NCBI GenBank assembly: GCA_014529385.2
Contig: CM043950.1
Coordinates: 156,459,545 to 156,523,544 of the forward strand
Length of the DNA: 64,000 nucleotides
Direction of reading: 5' to 3'
DNA from: Adiantum capillus-veneris
Taxonomy: Eukaryota; Streptophyta; Polypodiopsida; Polypodiales; Pteridaceae
Position 1 is the stretch's first letter, and the number at the start of each line of letters is the position of its first letter. Shown in pieces: positions 49,401 through 60,305 of this stretch. The position numbers and the translations under genes are program-made. The notes beneath the pieces are model-generated. The model did not search any database. It had not been told where the DNA came from and saw only the letters and a list, made by a program, of their open reading frames with translations.

Positions 49401-50008
49401 ACTGTTTGCTTGATACCTTGAATAGTGTGGTGGTTCTTGCAAATCCCTGAGCCCTCGTGCGGCTGAATAACCATCTCGGTTTTGGTCTGGTTCCATTGTT
49501 GCACTTTCTCGAAGCCATGCCTGCAATGATGGCTGGTTTGCTGGTTGGTCTTGGTTGTTGAATGCTTGCGGCCTGGTGGAATCCGAGGTAGTGTCATACT
49601 CATCTGAAAATGGATTCGTTGACTTGCTTGGGGTGTGGACGGCTCTCGGCATTTCCTCAGGGGCATATGATGATGCTCCTGGACCTGTTGCTCTTTCTAC
49701 TTCCTCTGGGAGAATACGTTGGTATTCTCGCCCATATCTATCAACAAAAACTATGCCCTTCCCCGTAGCAATTTCATAAGAGAATAAGTAAAGAACCTTG
49801 TCTTTGCTTAGTTCGTTTATGTATGGTTCTTTGCTGCGAAAGTAAGAGAAACTACCCTCGCTCTCGTGTTTGTAGATTCCCACATTCTCGTTATAGGTTG
49901 GAATCCTGATTGTTTTCTTATCGTACATAAAAATAGCTCCGTGCCGATCAATGTTTGGTGGTGGCTCTTGAGTTTCTGAAACCATTTTCCCTTTAGCCAC
50001 GTTATCTC
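46486..50008 (-). pseudogene. A1 gag-protease region, internally deleted
   Basis: On the minus strand the frame begins at the truncated LTR (50008) with an N-terminal region absent from A3 (FMYDKKTIRIPTYNENVGIY), then the Gag domain (PRDHVAAFVRVIRAEEVLDF, TWFDSVKRRDFESMEEGFDE, about 48880-49130), a Pro-rich region and zinc knuckles near 47880-47960. The charged linker (47396-47905) and the basic W-x-P-K tail (46486-47049) follow. Stops near 48882 and 48770 and a frameshift at the knuckles inactivate it. Compared with A3, about 1.23 kb carrying the protease core is missing at 47297. Confidence 0.8.
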
Positions 50009-50712
50009 CACCCATCAAACACTTTTGAAACACCATAGAACTTGAAGGAGACCCTACTAATACCTATAGGCCGCTCTCCCTAAGGTCTATGAACCCAAAT
50101 CACGACCCAAAACACTCGGTGCAGAAACACGTAGGATGTCTGGACGAAATCTACAGGTCTTCATTTCCAAAATCTGAAGTGCCTAATGTGTAGCTCTACT
50201 CAATGTGAACGCATGGATATGCTGCAATGCGAAATCAGATAGCGTATGCTCACCCAAACAATCGATGAAGCTCGTAGAAGGAGCTCCCAAAGCCAGACTA
50301 TACACGCGCAATGTTGGTATCGGCTCGTAGCTCTAGTCGGGGGCAACACGCTGCACTTCTCCGCACTCGATTCCGACCACAGTAGCACACGTAGCATCAA
50401 GACAAGGCTCACACTCTCTCTCACGTACACAGTACGCTCACTCACAGACTTCAACTTGTTTAAAATGACAAAAGGTTTTTTTCATTAAGGTCAAAAAGTG
50501 GTATATATACCTTACAACTTCTCAAACCCTAAAGTTCCAAAATCAACCATCTACTCAATCTAACTATCAAAACTGAGATACAATCTGGAAACTTCTGTAA
50601 GTCCCAATATGTACAATGTGAAAAAATTGGGTTTTCCTCAATGAATGACTAATTACAAAAATAATAGTCCGTCGAGTAGTTAGATGCCATGGGGTGTGTC
50701 CAGCTTCTCACA
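50009..50712 (-). repeat. Truncated A1 5' LTR
   Basis: It matches 13842-14521 of the A1 3' LTR in the same orientation. The outer end is intact (TGTGAGAAGCTGG on minus). The inner 230 bp and the PBS are missing, joined directly to Gag sequence. It contains CGTAGGATGTCT at 50130-50141, the half-site of the palindrome array. Confidence 0.85.
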
Positions 50713-50776
50713 ATGTATGTATGTATGTATGTGTATATCTATGTATGTATGTATGTATGTATATATATGTATAAGT
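50713..50776. repeat. (ATGT)n / (TA)n microsatellite
   Basis: Imperfect ATGT repeats abut the outer end of the A1 5' LTR. The first four bases (ATGT) equal 13611-13614 beside the other LTR. Confidence 0.9.
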
Positions 50777-51339
50777 CAAGCAGGGCTATTTGCTTGTGGT
50801 ATACTTGTATCCCTTTGTGGAGGAAGCATTGTCGGACTCTATCAGAGCACAATATTCTCCCATTAGAGATGTTTCCTTGCATATTGCAGGGGAGAGTGAT
50901 TTGATGGATCAAGAGTATGCCAAGAATACGTTGCTAGGTATGCATACTCACATCAGTTAGGTAGGGGAGACAACTAGGTATGCAAAATCACTTCTATTGG
51001 GTATCATGGGATAGTGGACTGGCAACTTCCATGCTCACTTGTTTGGAGCCCCCCCCCCCCCCTTTCCTCTCTCTTCAAAAGACCTCAATAGGAACAAAAA
51101 AGTGTCAATATTTCCAACACGAGAACCTGGAATATGTCATGTTTTACAAAACACAATCCACTTTAACTAAATTGTGATGCAAAAAGGTATAAGACTTCAG
51201 CGGCCCTAGAAACTTCTTATAACAATGACATCCTAACTGTTTCGTGTATCCTTCTAGTGCAGAGCTTAATGAGAAGCTTCTATCCCAAAACCTTTGACAA
51301 CCAAAGCATTTGAGTTAATTAAAATAATCATAACTAGAG
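50777..51339. other. No recognised feature
   Basis: Apart from a poly-C run near 51049-51062 I see nothing in these 560 bases. They may hold the 3' flank of the RZ-1-like pseudogene to the right. Confidence 0.4.
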
Positions 51340-51854
51340 ATCAACAACCTCCACCACCACCCCCAACATATTTACCCCTTGATTCGTGCCCATCACCATC
51401 ACTTCTCGAGGGCCAGTAATGCTATAGCGATCGCATCTACCAACATCATGGTTAGAGCTAAGTGCCCCCCACCATACCGATCAGCACCGCAATCACCACC
51501 ACCATATCAGTCACCATTGCGCTCATTGCCATAGCGACCTCCACCATTCCACAATTGAAACACCCATCACCCACCTCGGCCACCCCTGCTTGCTTTTCCT
51601 TCTTCTTTGTCTATATTGATGGGCCTCCCATCGAGTTTCATGCCTTGCATCTGATCAATGACCTCCTGCGTCTTGAGTGCTTTATAAAATGTGACAAAGC
51701 AAAAACCCTTTGAGCGACCCAAGTCTCTGTTCATCACAAATTTGCTTTCAGAATGTTACCAAAAGGTTGGAATGCAATCTTCAAGGTCCTAGTTGTCTTT
51801 TGTTTCTCAAGAAAGACATCCAATAAAACACCTATACTCAGCTTCATTAGCCAT
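51340..51854 (-). pseudogene. RZ-1-type glycine-rich RNA-binding protein pseudogene (RRM plus CCHC)
   Basis: On the minus strand ATG 51852-51854 opens MANEAEYRCFIG, the typical N-terminus of plant RZ-1/GRP proteins. The RRM continues through stops and a frameshift: AFQPFGNIL, then NRDLGRSKGFCFVTFYKA with the RNP1 octamer KGFCFVTF (about 51675-51700), and MQGMKLDGRPINIDKE. A Gly-rich stretch (ASRGGRGG), a zinc-knuckle start (GDGCFNCG, about 51560) and RYGNERNGD / DRYGGGH repeats follow. RZ-1 proteins bind RNA in the nucleus. At least two stops (51807-51809 TGA and one further on) and frame changes show it is dead. No intron is visible, which suggests a processed copy. Confidence 0.7.
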
Positions 51855-51922
51855 GGGATGACAAGCTTTGACAAAAGTTTTGAACAAGTACTGCACGGGA
51901 GAAAAACTTTTCACGGGAGATG

Positions 51923-51925
<3 letters not shown>

Positions 51926-52000
<75 letters not shown>

Positions 52001-52044
52001 CGCAAGGAGAGGTGGACGTGCACTAACGCCCACCTCTCCTTGAT

Positions 52045-52076
<32 letters not shown>
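51926..52076. repeat. Large hairpin: (CT)n, 12-bp inverted repeat, (GA)n
   Basis: (CT)n of about 72 bases (51926-51997) and (GA)n of about 30 (52047-52076) flank the inverted repeat AAGGAGAGGTGG (52004-52015) / CCACCTCTCCTT (52030-52041), with a 14-base loop. The CTCTCAAG / CTTGAGAG blocks also pair, giving about 50 bp of possible stem. Confidence 0.85.
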
Positions 52077-52084
<8 letters not shown>

Positions 52085-52329
52085 GGGGGTGGGAAGAGAG
52101 AGAGAGAAATACGTATATATAGATAGAGAGAGGTAGAGAAAGACAAGGAGAGAGATAGAGAGAAGGGGGAGAGAGAGAATAGTGTTGTAAATAATGTAAT
52201 GACAAATTTCATAGTGATTGAACATTTTTATTATTTCCTTGCTCTCAAACGGTTTTTATAATCATAGAACATTTTTTCTTATTACCTTCTTGATAAGGTT
52301 TATTCAAGAGTACATGATGATCTGCTAGC

Positions 52330-52822
52330 CTACAACATGGTTCTTTGGTATGATCGCCTAGGCCATTTAAAGCTTGCTACTATGAATAATAAGACACATC
52401 TCAAACCGTAAGTTGGCTTGCCATTTCACTTTTCATCAAAGAAACAACCCCATCTCTCTCTGTGAACTGGTTCATATAGACTTGTGTGGTCCACTTCCTA
52501 TTTAATACTTAACCCACATCAAATATTTCATTGCATTCATTGATGACTTTACCCTCTTCACCATTGTGAAATTCTTAAGATCTAAACACGGTCATACCAC
52601 TTTTCAAATATTCTTCTCTCCCTATCTCTCTCTCCTTGAAGAACAATTCTCTCTCGCAAATGATTCAAAAATTCTCAATATACCCTTGTATCATTTTGGG
52701 ATGGATTTCTCACAATTTTTGCATAGTCTAATGTTTATGGCAATGGAGATTTATCTTTTAGCATCTCAAATAAAATTATTCACCAATGAGCTCACAAATA
52801 GAGGCATTTGTGCTAAAAAATG
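52330..52822 (+). pseudogene. Copia integrase fragment (GAG-pre-integrase and catalytic core)
   Basis: VLWYDRLGHLKLATMN (about 52350-52395) is the GAG-pre-integrase box, followed by LVHIDLCGPLP and AFIDDFTLFTIVKFLRSKHG (about 52530-52590), the start of the integrase core. Several stops and frameshifts intervene. No flanking copia sequence can be attached with confidence. Confidence 0.75.
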
Positions 52823-53365
52823 ATGAGCAATTTCATTTGAAAAGGGCTCAATACAATCTAAATTCATAGTTCTATCATCCTCTATTGAGGAGAAAATAGA
52901 TGAAACTTGTCAGATTTTAGAGGAAGAACGTAAATCTCATGTTGAGGAAGTGAAAACCATGAGTGAGGGTATTAAAGCGATGAAAGAGGAGATTAATGAG
53001 TATAAAAAACTTAATTAGATTAGGATGCCAAGTCCCTTGCAATGATGAGAAGCTGTATGAGAGTGAGTCTATGATCTCTAAGGCTGATAATGATCATTGT
53101 ATTGACAATATCAGTAACTCTATCAATGATGATGTAGACACTTCTATTGAGAGTACATGTTTACTAGGAGATGTATGGAGAGAAGAAAGAAAGTACATGT
53201 TTACTAGGAGGTGTGTGGAGAGAAGAAAGAAAGCTAGTGAATGGTTATCTGTCTACATTGATAGATCTTGAGGAAAGAGAAACCTTGTTAGAAGCACATC
53301 TAAATAAAGAGCATTTATGAGTATGTGAGAAAATTAATTATTTTGATGCTCCGTTCCTTGGAGAA
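52823..53365 (+). other. Lys/Glu-rich fragment, no family
   Basis: A broken plus-strand reading contains a coiled-coil-like stretch (TCQILEEERKSHVEEVKTMS) and a short tandem repeat encoding CVERRKK-like sequence (53157-53235). It is probably retroelement debris. Confidence 0.35.
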
Positions 53366-53927
53366 TTGAGTGTTGTGTGTTATAGTAAGGGAGTTGAAAT
53401 TGGGACAAATGATGGTCAGCAAGACATGGCTACTCCTTTAAGAAAATTCCAAAGAGATCCCTCACCTAATTGTGAATTTGAGATGGCACTTAATGTTTGT
53501 ATGGTAGCTATTGACGAGTGGGAGGAAGGTAATAAGGAAACCGCCATTGTTCCATACTCATTAGCATTCAAGAGTAGTGCGAGATTAGATGAAGAGAAGG
53601 ATAAGAATCATGATTGTGTGGAGGATAGGCATGATGTATTAGAAAAATTAATGTATAAGGAAGAATGGCTTCCTCCAATACATGTTATGCCATGACAACA
53701 TTCTCTTTTTTCTGACATCAAAAGGTGAAGACTATATTCAATTGGAGGTGTCTGAAGGGAAATTTTTAACTTTGGGGAGTCAATTCAAAGGGACAATGCT
53801 ACATAAACTTTACGAAGTGTTGAGAGCATATCAAAATGCCTTTGTATGGTCATATAAAGACCTACGAGGAGTAAAGTATAGTATCCCTATACTATTTCAA
53901 TATGTTCAAAGCATATTGTTTCTGTGA
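53366..53927 (+). pseudogene. Gypsy pol fragment upstream of RT
   Basis: An acidic frame (53366-53695) is followed one frame over by LHKLYEVLRAYQNAFVWSYK and DLRGVKYSIP (about 53800-53890). This matches the conserved block of plant gypsy elements just before RT (FAWSYxDLxGI). RT itself is missing because sequence from another element starts at about 53930. Confidence 0.65.
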
Positions 53928-53929
53928 TA

Positions 53930-54141
53930 GCGATACATCCTTCATCGTGCGAACAATTTCAATTCCCAAGAAATACCAAAAGTCTCTCAAGTCTTTCATC
54001 TCAAACTCCTACATAAATAGAGCCTTTGCACTCTCTACTTCAGCCACATTGTCACCTCCAATAATCAATCCATCCACATAGATGCATTTCACCATAATTC
54101 TTGCCTTCTTCTTCTTCACATATAATGAATGATCTACATTA
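53930..54141 (-). pseudogene. Copia reverse transcriptase fragment
   Basis: On the minus strand: VDHSLYVKKKKARIMVKCIY, then YVDGLIIGGDNVAEVESAKA, a TAG, and EFEMKDLRDFWYFLGIEIVR. This is the copia RT active-site region. The catalytic YVDD reads YVDG, so the second Asp is lost. It abuts the gypsy fragment on the opposite strand. Confidence 0.85.
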
Positions 54142-54205
54142 GACATCTAAAATCCCAAATAAACAAGAAATGCCATAATCATGTGTTACCATATACATGA
54201 GGTAT

Positions 54206-54400
54206 TGATGTGTGTGAACACACTTAGGACCGCGGGGGCATTTTTCCCCTCTTTAGGAGGTTTTTCCCCCCATACACCCATCACTCTAGGGCTATCTATC
54301 TTTCTATTTCACACTAAGTAATATAATCTCTGTTGTGTGCCTTGATATTCCTTCGTCTTCTCTAAGCTGTGTGTGTTTTTCTGCAACCCTAATTCCAACA
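54206..54400 (+). repeat. Copia-2 5' LTR
   Basis: A short LTR (about 195 bp) ending CCAACA just before the PBS. The left edge is TGATGTGTGTG at 54206 or TGTGTGTGAAC at 54209; no second LTR is in the window to decide. Confidence 0.65.
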
Positions 54401-54402
54401 AT

Positions 54403-54414
54403 TGGTATCAGAGC
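54403..54414 (+). other. Copia-2 primer-binding site
   Basis: TGGTATCAGAGC, the canonical initiator-tRNA-Met site of plant copia elements. Confidence 0.9.
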
Positions 54415-54763
54415 AGGTTGCATCCTCCCTAGCTTAGTCGCCAGTAGCTCCAACACACTCCTACTCACTTTCTTCAATTTTGGTGAGCTTTGGTGAGCGT
54501 TCGTTGGTCGACAAATTTTTTGGGATAGCTCGTAGAGTTGAGTCTGCTCAGATTTTTGATTCAGGCTCATTTCGGCCTGCGTTTCCATTACAGGCAGTGC
54601 TACATAGGCTATTTTGTCATTTTGTGCAAAATTTTTGTCAATGCCATTTTTTGCATAACAGGTCCCTTACAGTCTTCTACAGTTTGTGTTGTATAGTACG
54701 TGTTGTTCCCACTTTGTTTCTCCTCTTTTCGGGCAGTTTTCACATCAGGTGCAGGATTTCGCA

Positions 54764-55735
54764 ATGGCCGACAACAACACATATGTGTTCAAGATGTTTG
54801 CTGCTGAGGATATATTGGATGGGGACAGTTACACTATGTGGGATTACATGATGCAACATGTTCTTGTGTCAAGAGGCATCTAGATATTGTGCAAAGCATT
54901 GATGTATGTCCTGGTTCCGAGGATGTAGGCGATGTTGAGGATGTTGTAGGTCTTGCTGCAAGGATTGCTGTTGTTAGAGTTTGTTTGCCTATGGTAGAAC
55001 AAGCTTGTTGGGATGTAAAGGAAGTACAGGCTCATGCATTGATTGCATTGTCTATGAAGTGCACCATTACTCCTCACATTCATTCAAAAAAAATCTACAA
55101 AACAGGCTTGGGATATTCTTTATGCAAGCCGCAATGAGGCAAAAACAGCATTGCTGTGTAAAGAGCTGGAGTCGAAGATTATGCATGAGGAAGATGATAT
55201 GGAAACTTTCCTTACTGTTTTCAAGGATGTCAATGACCAACTTATTTCTGCAGGTGAAGTCATTTCAGACAGTTCCCTTGTGTAGACTGTTCTTGATGCC
55301 TTACCAGATTCTTACCAGACTTTTGCTAGTACTTGGAGACTTATGACCCAAGGAAATCCTGAAGTTCTCAAGTTTGATGCATTATGCACATTGCTGTTGC
55401 AAGATTCACTTTCCAAAAATAACAAGTCTAGACATCGTGTAGTTGAATAGGCTTTTATTGTTGCTCAAAGAAAGGGTGGTAACAACAATGCAGCCACTTC
55501 TTATGGATATTCAATGAGTGGAAAATCACCTATTCCTACTGCTTTTGCTGGCACCAATTCGTCTGAAAATTTTGGTGATAAGGGCAAAAAGAAGATGTGT
55601 TGCCATTATTGCAAAGCTACTGATCACTTGATCAAGAAGTGTCCTAAGTTGAAGGCCAAAGAGGCTAAGAAGAAAGAGGGTGGTTCCACTACAAATGCTA
55701 GTTCCACTATAAAGCCATTGTTGAGTCTTCTTTGA
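54764..55735 (+). pseudogene. Copia-2 Gag with CCHC knuckle
   Basis: ATG 54764 opens MADNNTYVFKMFAAEDILDG with SYTMWDYMMQHVLVSRG, as in copia Gag starts. A frameshift near 54870 leads to HIHSKK, EAKTALLCKELESKIMHEED, METFLTVFKDVNDQLISAGE and LPDSYQTFASTW, the UBN2-type Gag core. The knuckle is CCHYCKATDHLIKKC (55599-55643). Stops near 55285 and 55450 break the frame. Confidence 0.8.
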
Positions 55736-56520
55736 AAGGAGACTGTGATGCTGATGTTGATACAGAATAGGATTTTAGTGTAGAGAGCACTTACAATCCT
55801 GTTGTCCATGATGTAGATTCACATGTGTGGTATTTTCATAGTGGTGCTACAAAGCACATTACCTCACATTGTGAATTGTTCACCTCTCTTGAGTCTGTCC
55901 CTCGTGGGAATTCAGTCACTTGCACCAACAATGCCTCTTATCCGGTTTAGAGAGTTGGAAAGATTGTGCTTATTGCTACAAGTGGTAGTTCTTTCACACT
56001 TTTTGATGCACTGTATGTACCTGGGATCAAGAATAATCGTTTGCATGTGTCTGCACTTTCTAGACTTGGACTTGTAGTCAAACTTGTGGATGACCGATGT
56101 ACAGTTTATGATCTCAGTTTTGGTAATGATATTGTTGAATCTGGCCTTTTGTGTCGTGGGGTGTATGAGATCACTTTGTATGACAAGTGTGGACAAAATT
56201 ATGCAAATGGAGTTGCAGATTCAAGGGCTCTTCCATATGCAAAATTGTGGCATGCATGTTTTGGGCATCTGAATTTTGCTAGTTTGTCGCGTTTGCAAAA
56301 AAATGATATGGTTGCTTCTTTGCCGCCTCTTGAAGAACCTGTCAAACATGTTTGTGAAGGCTGTATTTGGGTAAAATACAACATTCTAATTTTCCAAAGG
56401 ATGGTTCATTTAAGGCCACATACAGGTTGCTGCTTGTGCCTAGTGATGTTTGTGGGTCCATGCCAACTCTGTCCTTGGGAAATTACTTTTACTTTGTGAC
56501 TTTCATTGCAAGTTGTTATT
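55736..56520 (+). pseudogene. Copia-2 protease, GAG-pre-integrase and integrase start
   Basis: VWYFHSGATKHITSHCELFT (about 55825-55885) is the copia protease site with the catalytic Asp replaced by His. A continuous frame (55966-56390) follows with ALYVPGIKNNRLHVSALSRL and the GAG-pre-integrase box KLWHACFGHLNFASLSRLQK, then VCEGCIW. SDVCGSMPTLSLGNYFYFV-like sequence at 56440-56500 is the integrase start, in a shifted frame. Copia similarity then fades; RT is absent. Confidence 0.8.
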
Positions 56521-56730
56521 CATAAGAACAGGTCCTTCGTTGATTCTTCACAAAAAATTGTCGTTTTTGTGAAGGTTTTTGTTCACTTGTGAAGCTTCTT
56601 CCTTGAAGAAAAAGGAATTTTGGAAAACTTGCCTTTCTCTAAAGAGTGAAAAGTTTGTTGCTTCCCTTTCCTTATATCTTTCTTGCTTTCTTTGTCAATG
56701 TTAACTGAGCCAACTTCAGTTAACAGAAGG
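56521..56730. other. Decayed tail of Copia-2
   Basis: Faint copia-integrase-like sequence (NRSFVDSSQKIVVF) and then nothing recognisable up to the start of the element E LTR. Confidence 0.35.
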
Positions 56731-57620
56731 TGTTAAAGGCCCGAGCCTTACGGATGCACATTGAAGATCAACATGAAGAAACAGTAAAGATTTGGGTTAC
56801 ACATTTTTTATAGTTTCCTAAAATGGCAATGTATTGTAGATTCCCGATTCAATTCAAGCCATTGTAATATTAATGTGTTACGGTCTCAATTGGAGTTCCA
56901 AGCTGTAAAGAACAAGTCAATTAGTGTACCTAGGTTGCAAATTCAGTAAGTGGTGGAGCCCTAAAGGCCTTGGGTGCCTGGACATTGCATATTTTTACCC
57001 TAGGTATATAAGGCAATGTTGTGCAAAAGAAATTAGGGTTCTCAAGCTCATTTTTTGAGACCATTGTTTGGTGAGAGCTCATGAGGGTTGTGGTTATGGA
57101 GTCTTTGAGCTTCACCTTGCTCATACGATTTGATTAACACTAATCAATGTTAATTCTCTTTCACTATGCCTCTCTCATACTATCTAAGATTGCCTATGAT
57201 GCTTTGATTAGCTAGATCGTAACTAGTTAGTATTTGATCCCACTCTAACCTTGTGTGATTTCCCTCTTTTTCTTGTGCGTTCATGTCGGTTTGATTGCAG
57301 TATGGTGCTCAATAGATATATGTGTGTGCGCTTGTGATTAGTGTGTCGCATGATGGGATCAGTGATGTGTGTGTCTATGCAATTGCTACTGTGTGTAATT
57401 GGGTTGATTTGAGGTGAAGAGAAGTGGATGTGGAGATTGCCAATCATTGTGGCTTAGCTCCTCCATAGGCCGAGAAGCTCACCTCATAGATTCATCATTT
57501 GTATTTCCATGATTATCTCACTAATTGTTTGAGTGTTTCCATGCCCTAGCCAAGTAGCTCATCTCTCCGGATTAATAATTTTGTTGGTCATTGGAGCTAT
57601 GCTATGATGGTACCCCAACA
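56731..57620 (+). repeat. Element E 5' LTR
   Basis: It begins TGTTAAAGGCCC, ends CCCCAACA, and is followed two bases later by a PBS. The short inverted termini (TGTT/AACA) support the boundaries. No partner LTR is in the window, so the left edge is provisional. Confidence 0.6.
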
Positions 57621-57622
57621 TT

Positions 57623-57640
57623 TGGCGCCATTGCCGCGGA
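57623..57640 (+). other. Element E primer-binding site
   Basis: TGGCGCCATTGCCGCGGA is close to the TGGCGCCGTTGCCGGGGA site of many plant gypsy (Tat/Athila) elements. Confidence 0.75.
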
Positions 57641-58885
57641 TGTGTTTCCTCACTAATTTCACTTGTGTGTTTATGGTGTATGAAGCAATGTGTTCATTTT
57701 TTCCTAATTGTTACCATATCTTGCCAATTGTGTGCCTACGCACTCTCGTTTCACACTAGCTTCTTGCTAATTTCACTAATTTTTGCTAACTTACACACTA
57801 ATTTTCTACTAATTGGACTAGCATTTTGTGCTTATGCTTTGATATTTGCCTAATTAGAGGCTTGGATTGCATTCTAACATTGTCAGTTTATGCTCATCTA
57901 TTACAAATTTTTTAATTTTGGAATGCAAGTTTAAGGATTGGAGCTTCCAACTGTTAAACCGATCTTCATTGGAAAGGTAAACAAGGTGGTATTCTCAACC
58001 TCCCTAGAATCTAAACATGTGTAGAGATGAGTAGAGATGCCATGATGATGATACAACACCATGTCGATGCTATGCTATGCTTTAAAATTTTTTGAAATGT
58101 TCATTTTCATGTCGTCGTAATGCCGAAATTTTTCAGATTTGGAGGCATATGGAATTGACAAGTTCAATTGCTAATTGGTGAATGTATATTGCTAACTGTG
58201 TGCCTAATTGATCTTACTGCATGCTTGAATGGTCAATTGCAAGTGTGTGCGCACTAAAATCACGTGCGTGCGCATTCTAATTGAGTGTGTGTATGCCTAA
58301 TTTTAGGTGAGTATGCACTATTTTGCCCTTGTTTGTGCACCTAAAAATCAATGTGTGCTTAATAATTTTTCAATTGTGATGATTGATTTGCATTGTGTTC
58401 ATGACCAATTAGAGATTTGTGAATTCAAATTGCAATTTTGACAAGATTAACCCTTATGTGTGCGCACCTAAAAACTGGTAAAAATTGCCAATTATTGTGT
58501 GTGTGCCTAAAAGGTGCTTAATGTGAATGATTAATCCAATGTTTGATTGCATATCTGAAGTATAAAATGGTTAATTGCTACATTTTTTAGCTCAAAACAA
58601 GGATTTACACACTCCAAATGCGTCAATTTTTTACCTAAATTTGTCGATTTTAATTGCTTAGTTTTGGATTTAATTGATGAAATCATTTGGCAGTTGAATT
58701 GATGTGATTATTGTGATTTGATTTGGCTGCACTAATCCCCTATGTGTGGAGAATTTTAAGAAAGTTTTCCAGTTATTTTTGGATAATTTTGGTAAATTTT
58801 TGCGTTAATTTCCGCTTAATTCCGTAAAAAATTGATATCTTGTGATATTGACGAGCTATTTTGTGTGCGTATTTTCCGCATCATT
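57641..58885 (+). other. Element E leader, no ORF
   Basis: AT-rich sequence with recurring words such as GTGTGCCTAATT and TGTGTGCGCA. No reading frame of note. Long non-coding leaders after this PBS are normal in Tat/Athila elements. It is cut by Copia-1b at 58886. Confidence 0.5.
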
Positions 58886-59381
58886 TGTTAAGTATGGAGC
58901 CTGATTTACCCCTTGTAATTTTTTGTGTTAAAAACGCACATTTGTAAGGCCCCCATTATGAGGAGAAGCCATCATGCGTGAAGAAAGATAACTCACCGGA
59001 AAATAAAATCTACACAAGGGAGGCTACACATGGCTGCCTCTCATGAGAGAGGGCAGGCCTTTTGGCCTATAAAAGGAGGCCATTTCTACACACATTTCAC
59101 AGTGTGAATTTGATGCAACAAGGTGGGTGTGAGGTGGTGAGAGTGAAGCAAGGTGGGAGCTCCAAAAGGGTATAATCCCTTTGTAACCTACTTCTTGTTT
59201 TGAAGTACTAAAGCCATTGAGTGGCTGCTTTCCCGTGGACGCAGCTCACATTGGGTGAACCACGTACATTGTGTGTACTCTCTGTCTCTCTCTACTCTAT
59301 AATCTCTTGTGAGTGTAAATTATCTCTCTCCATTAAGTAATCTACTCAATTATCTAGTTAGCTACGTCATATTTCCTAACA
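58886..59381 (+). repeat. Copia-1b 5' LTR
   Basis: Starts TGTTAAGTATGG and ends TTCCTAACA. TATA box (TATAAAA) at 59068-59074. Shorter than the Copia-1a LTR by a block of about 240 bp. Confidence 0.9.
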
Positions 59382-59383
59382 AC

Positions 59384-59395
59384 TGGTATCGGAGC
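59384..59395 (+). other. Copia-1b primer-binding site
   Basis: TGGTATCGGAGC, one base different from the canonical initiator-Met site. Confidence 0.85.
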
Positions 59396-59426
59396 AAGGT
59401 TTTCTCGTAGCTAAATTATCTCAAGG

Positions 59427-60305
59427 AAAGGATTCCTTGAATTGAGTGGGAGTAATGGCGAGGAATGGAAGCTCAAGATTGAGAAGTTCAAAGGAAAACA
59501 CTACCAACATTGGAAGATGCAGATTGAAGACTATCTGTACTAGAAGGACCTCTATTTGCCACTAGGCGGTCTTGCAAACAAGCCCGGAACCATGGCAGAT
59601 GAAGCATGGATTGTCCTTGAACGAAAGGCACTGGGAACAATCCAGTTAATCTTGGCATCAACGGTAGCCTTCGACATTTCGGATATGAAGACCACGGAGG
59701 ACTTGATGAAGTCACTTGATGACTTCTATGAGAAACCATCGCCATCCAATAAGCTATTTCTCATGAAGCGCTTATTAAATCTAAAGATGACAGAGAATGG
59801 TTCAGTTGTAGAACACCTAAATGACTTTAACACAAACATAAGTCAACTTCAATCGGTGAAAATCAATTTCGATGATGAAGTGCGACCTCTCCTTATACTA
59901 TGATCTCTACCGAATAGTTGGGACAGCCTTGTTATGGATGTAGGTAATTCTATCTCTCGCACAAATACTCTTAAGTTTGATGATGTTGTGGGTGTTCTCC
60001 TAAGTGAGGAAATGCGAAGGAGAAGCACAAGAGAATCATCAAGTACTGCATTGTCAGTGGAAACAAGAGGAAGGCCTAAGGAGAGGTTCAAAAACCAAAA
60101 GGGTCGTGATCGCTCAAGGCGGAGCAAGTCACGCACAAAGTCAGTCCTTGAATATTGGAACTGCGGCAAGACGGGCCACATCAAGAAGGATTGCTCGTCT
60201 AAGAAGAAGAAGGAGTCAGAGTCTCAAGACAACAAGCCAATATCGGAGGCCAATGTGGCACGTAAAGTAGAGCAAGATGCTCTAATTCTCATTAGACAAT
60301 GTGTC
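59427..60305 (+). pseudogene. Copia-1b Gag, truncated by element A2
   Basis: The frame EEWKLKIEKFKGKHYQHWKM, with one TAG at about 59539, leads to GTMADEAWIVLERKALGTIQ, MKSLDDFYEKPSPSNKLFLM and VVEHLNDFNTNISQLQSVKI, the UBN2-type copia Gag. After another frame break come RGRPKERFKNQKGRDRSRRS and a knuckle YWNCGKTGHIKKDC whose first Cys is Tyr. At 60305 the A2 LTR interrupts the frame. Gag is present here and pol in Copia-1a, so together they sample most of the family. Confidence 0.85.
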
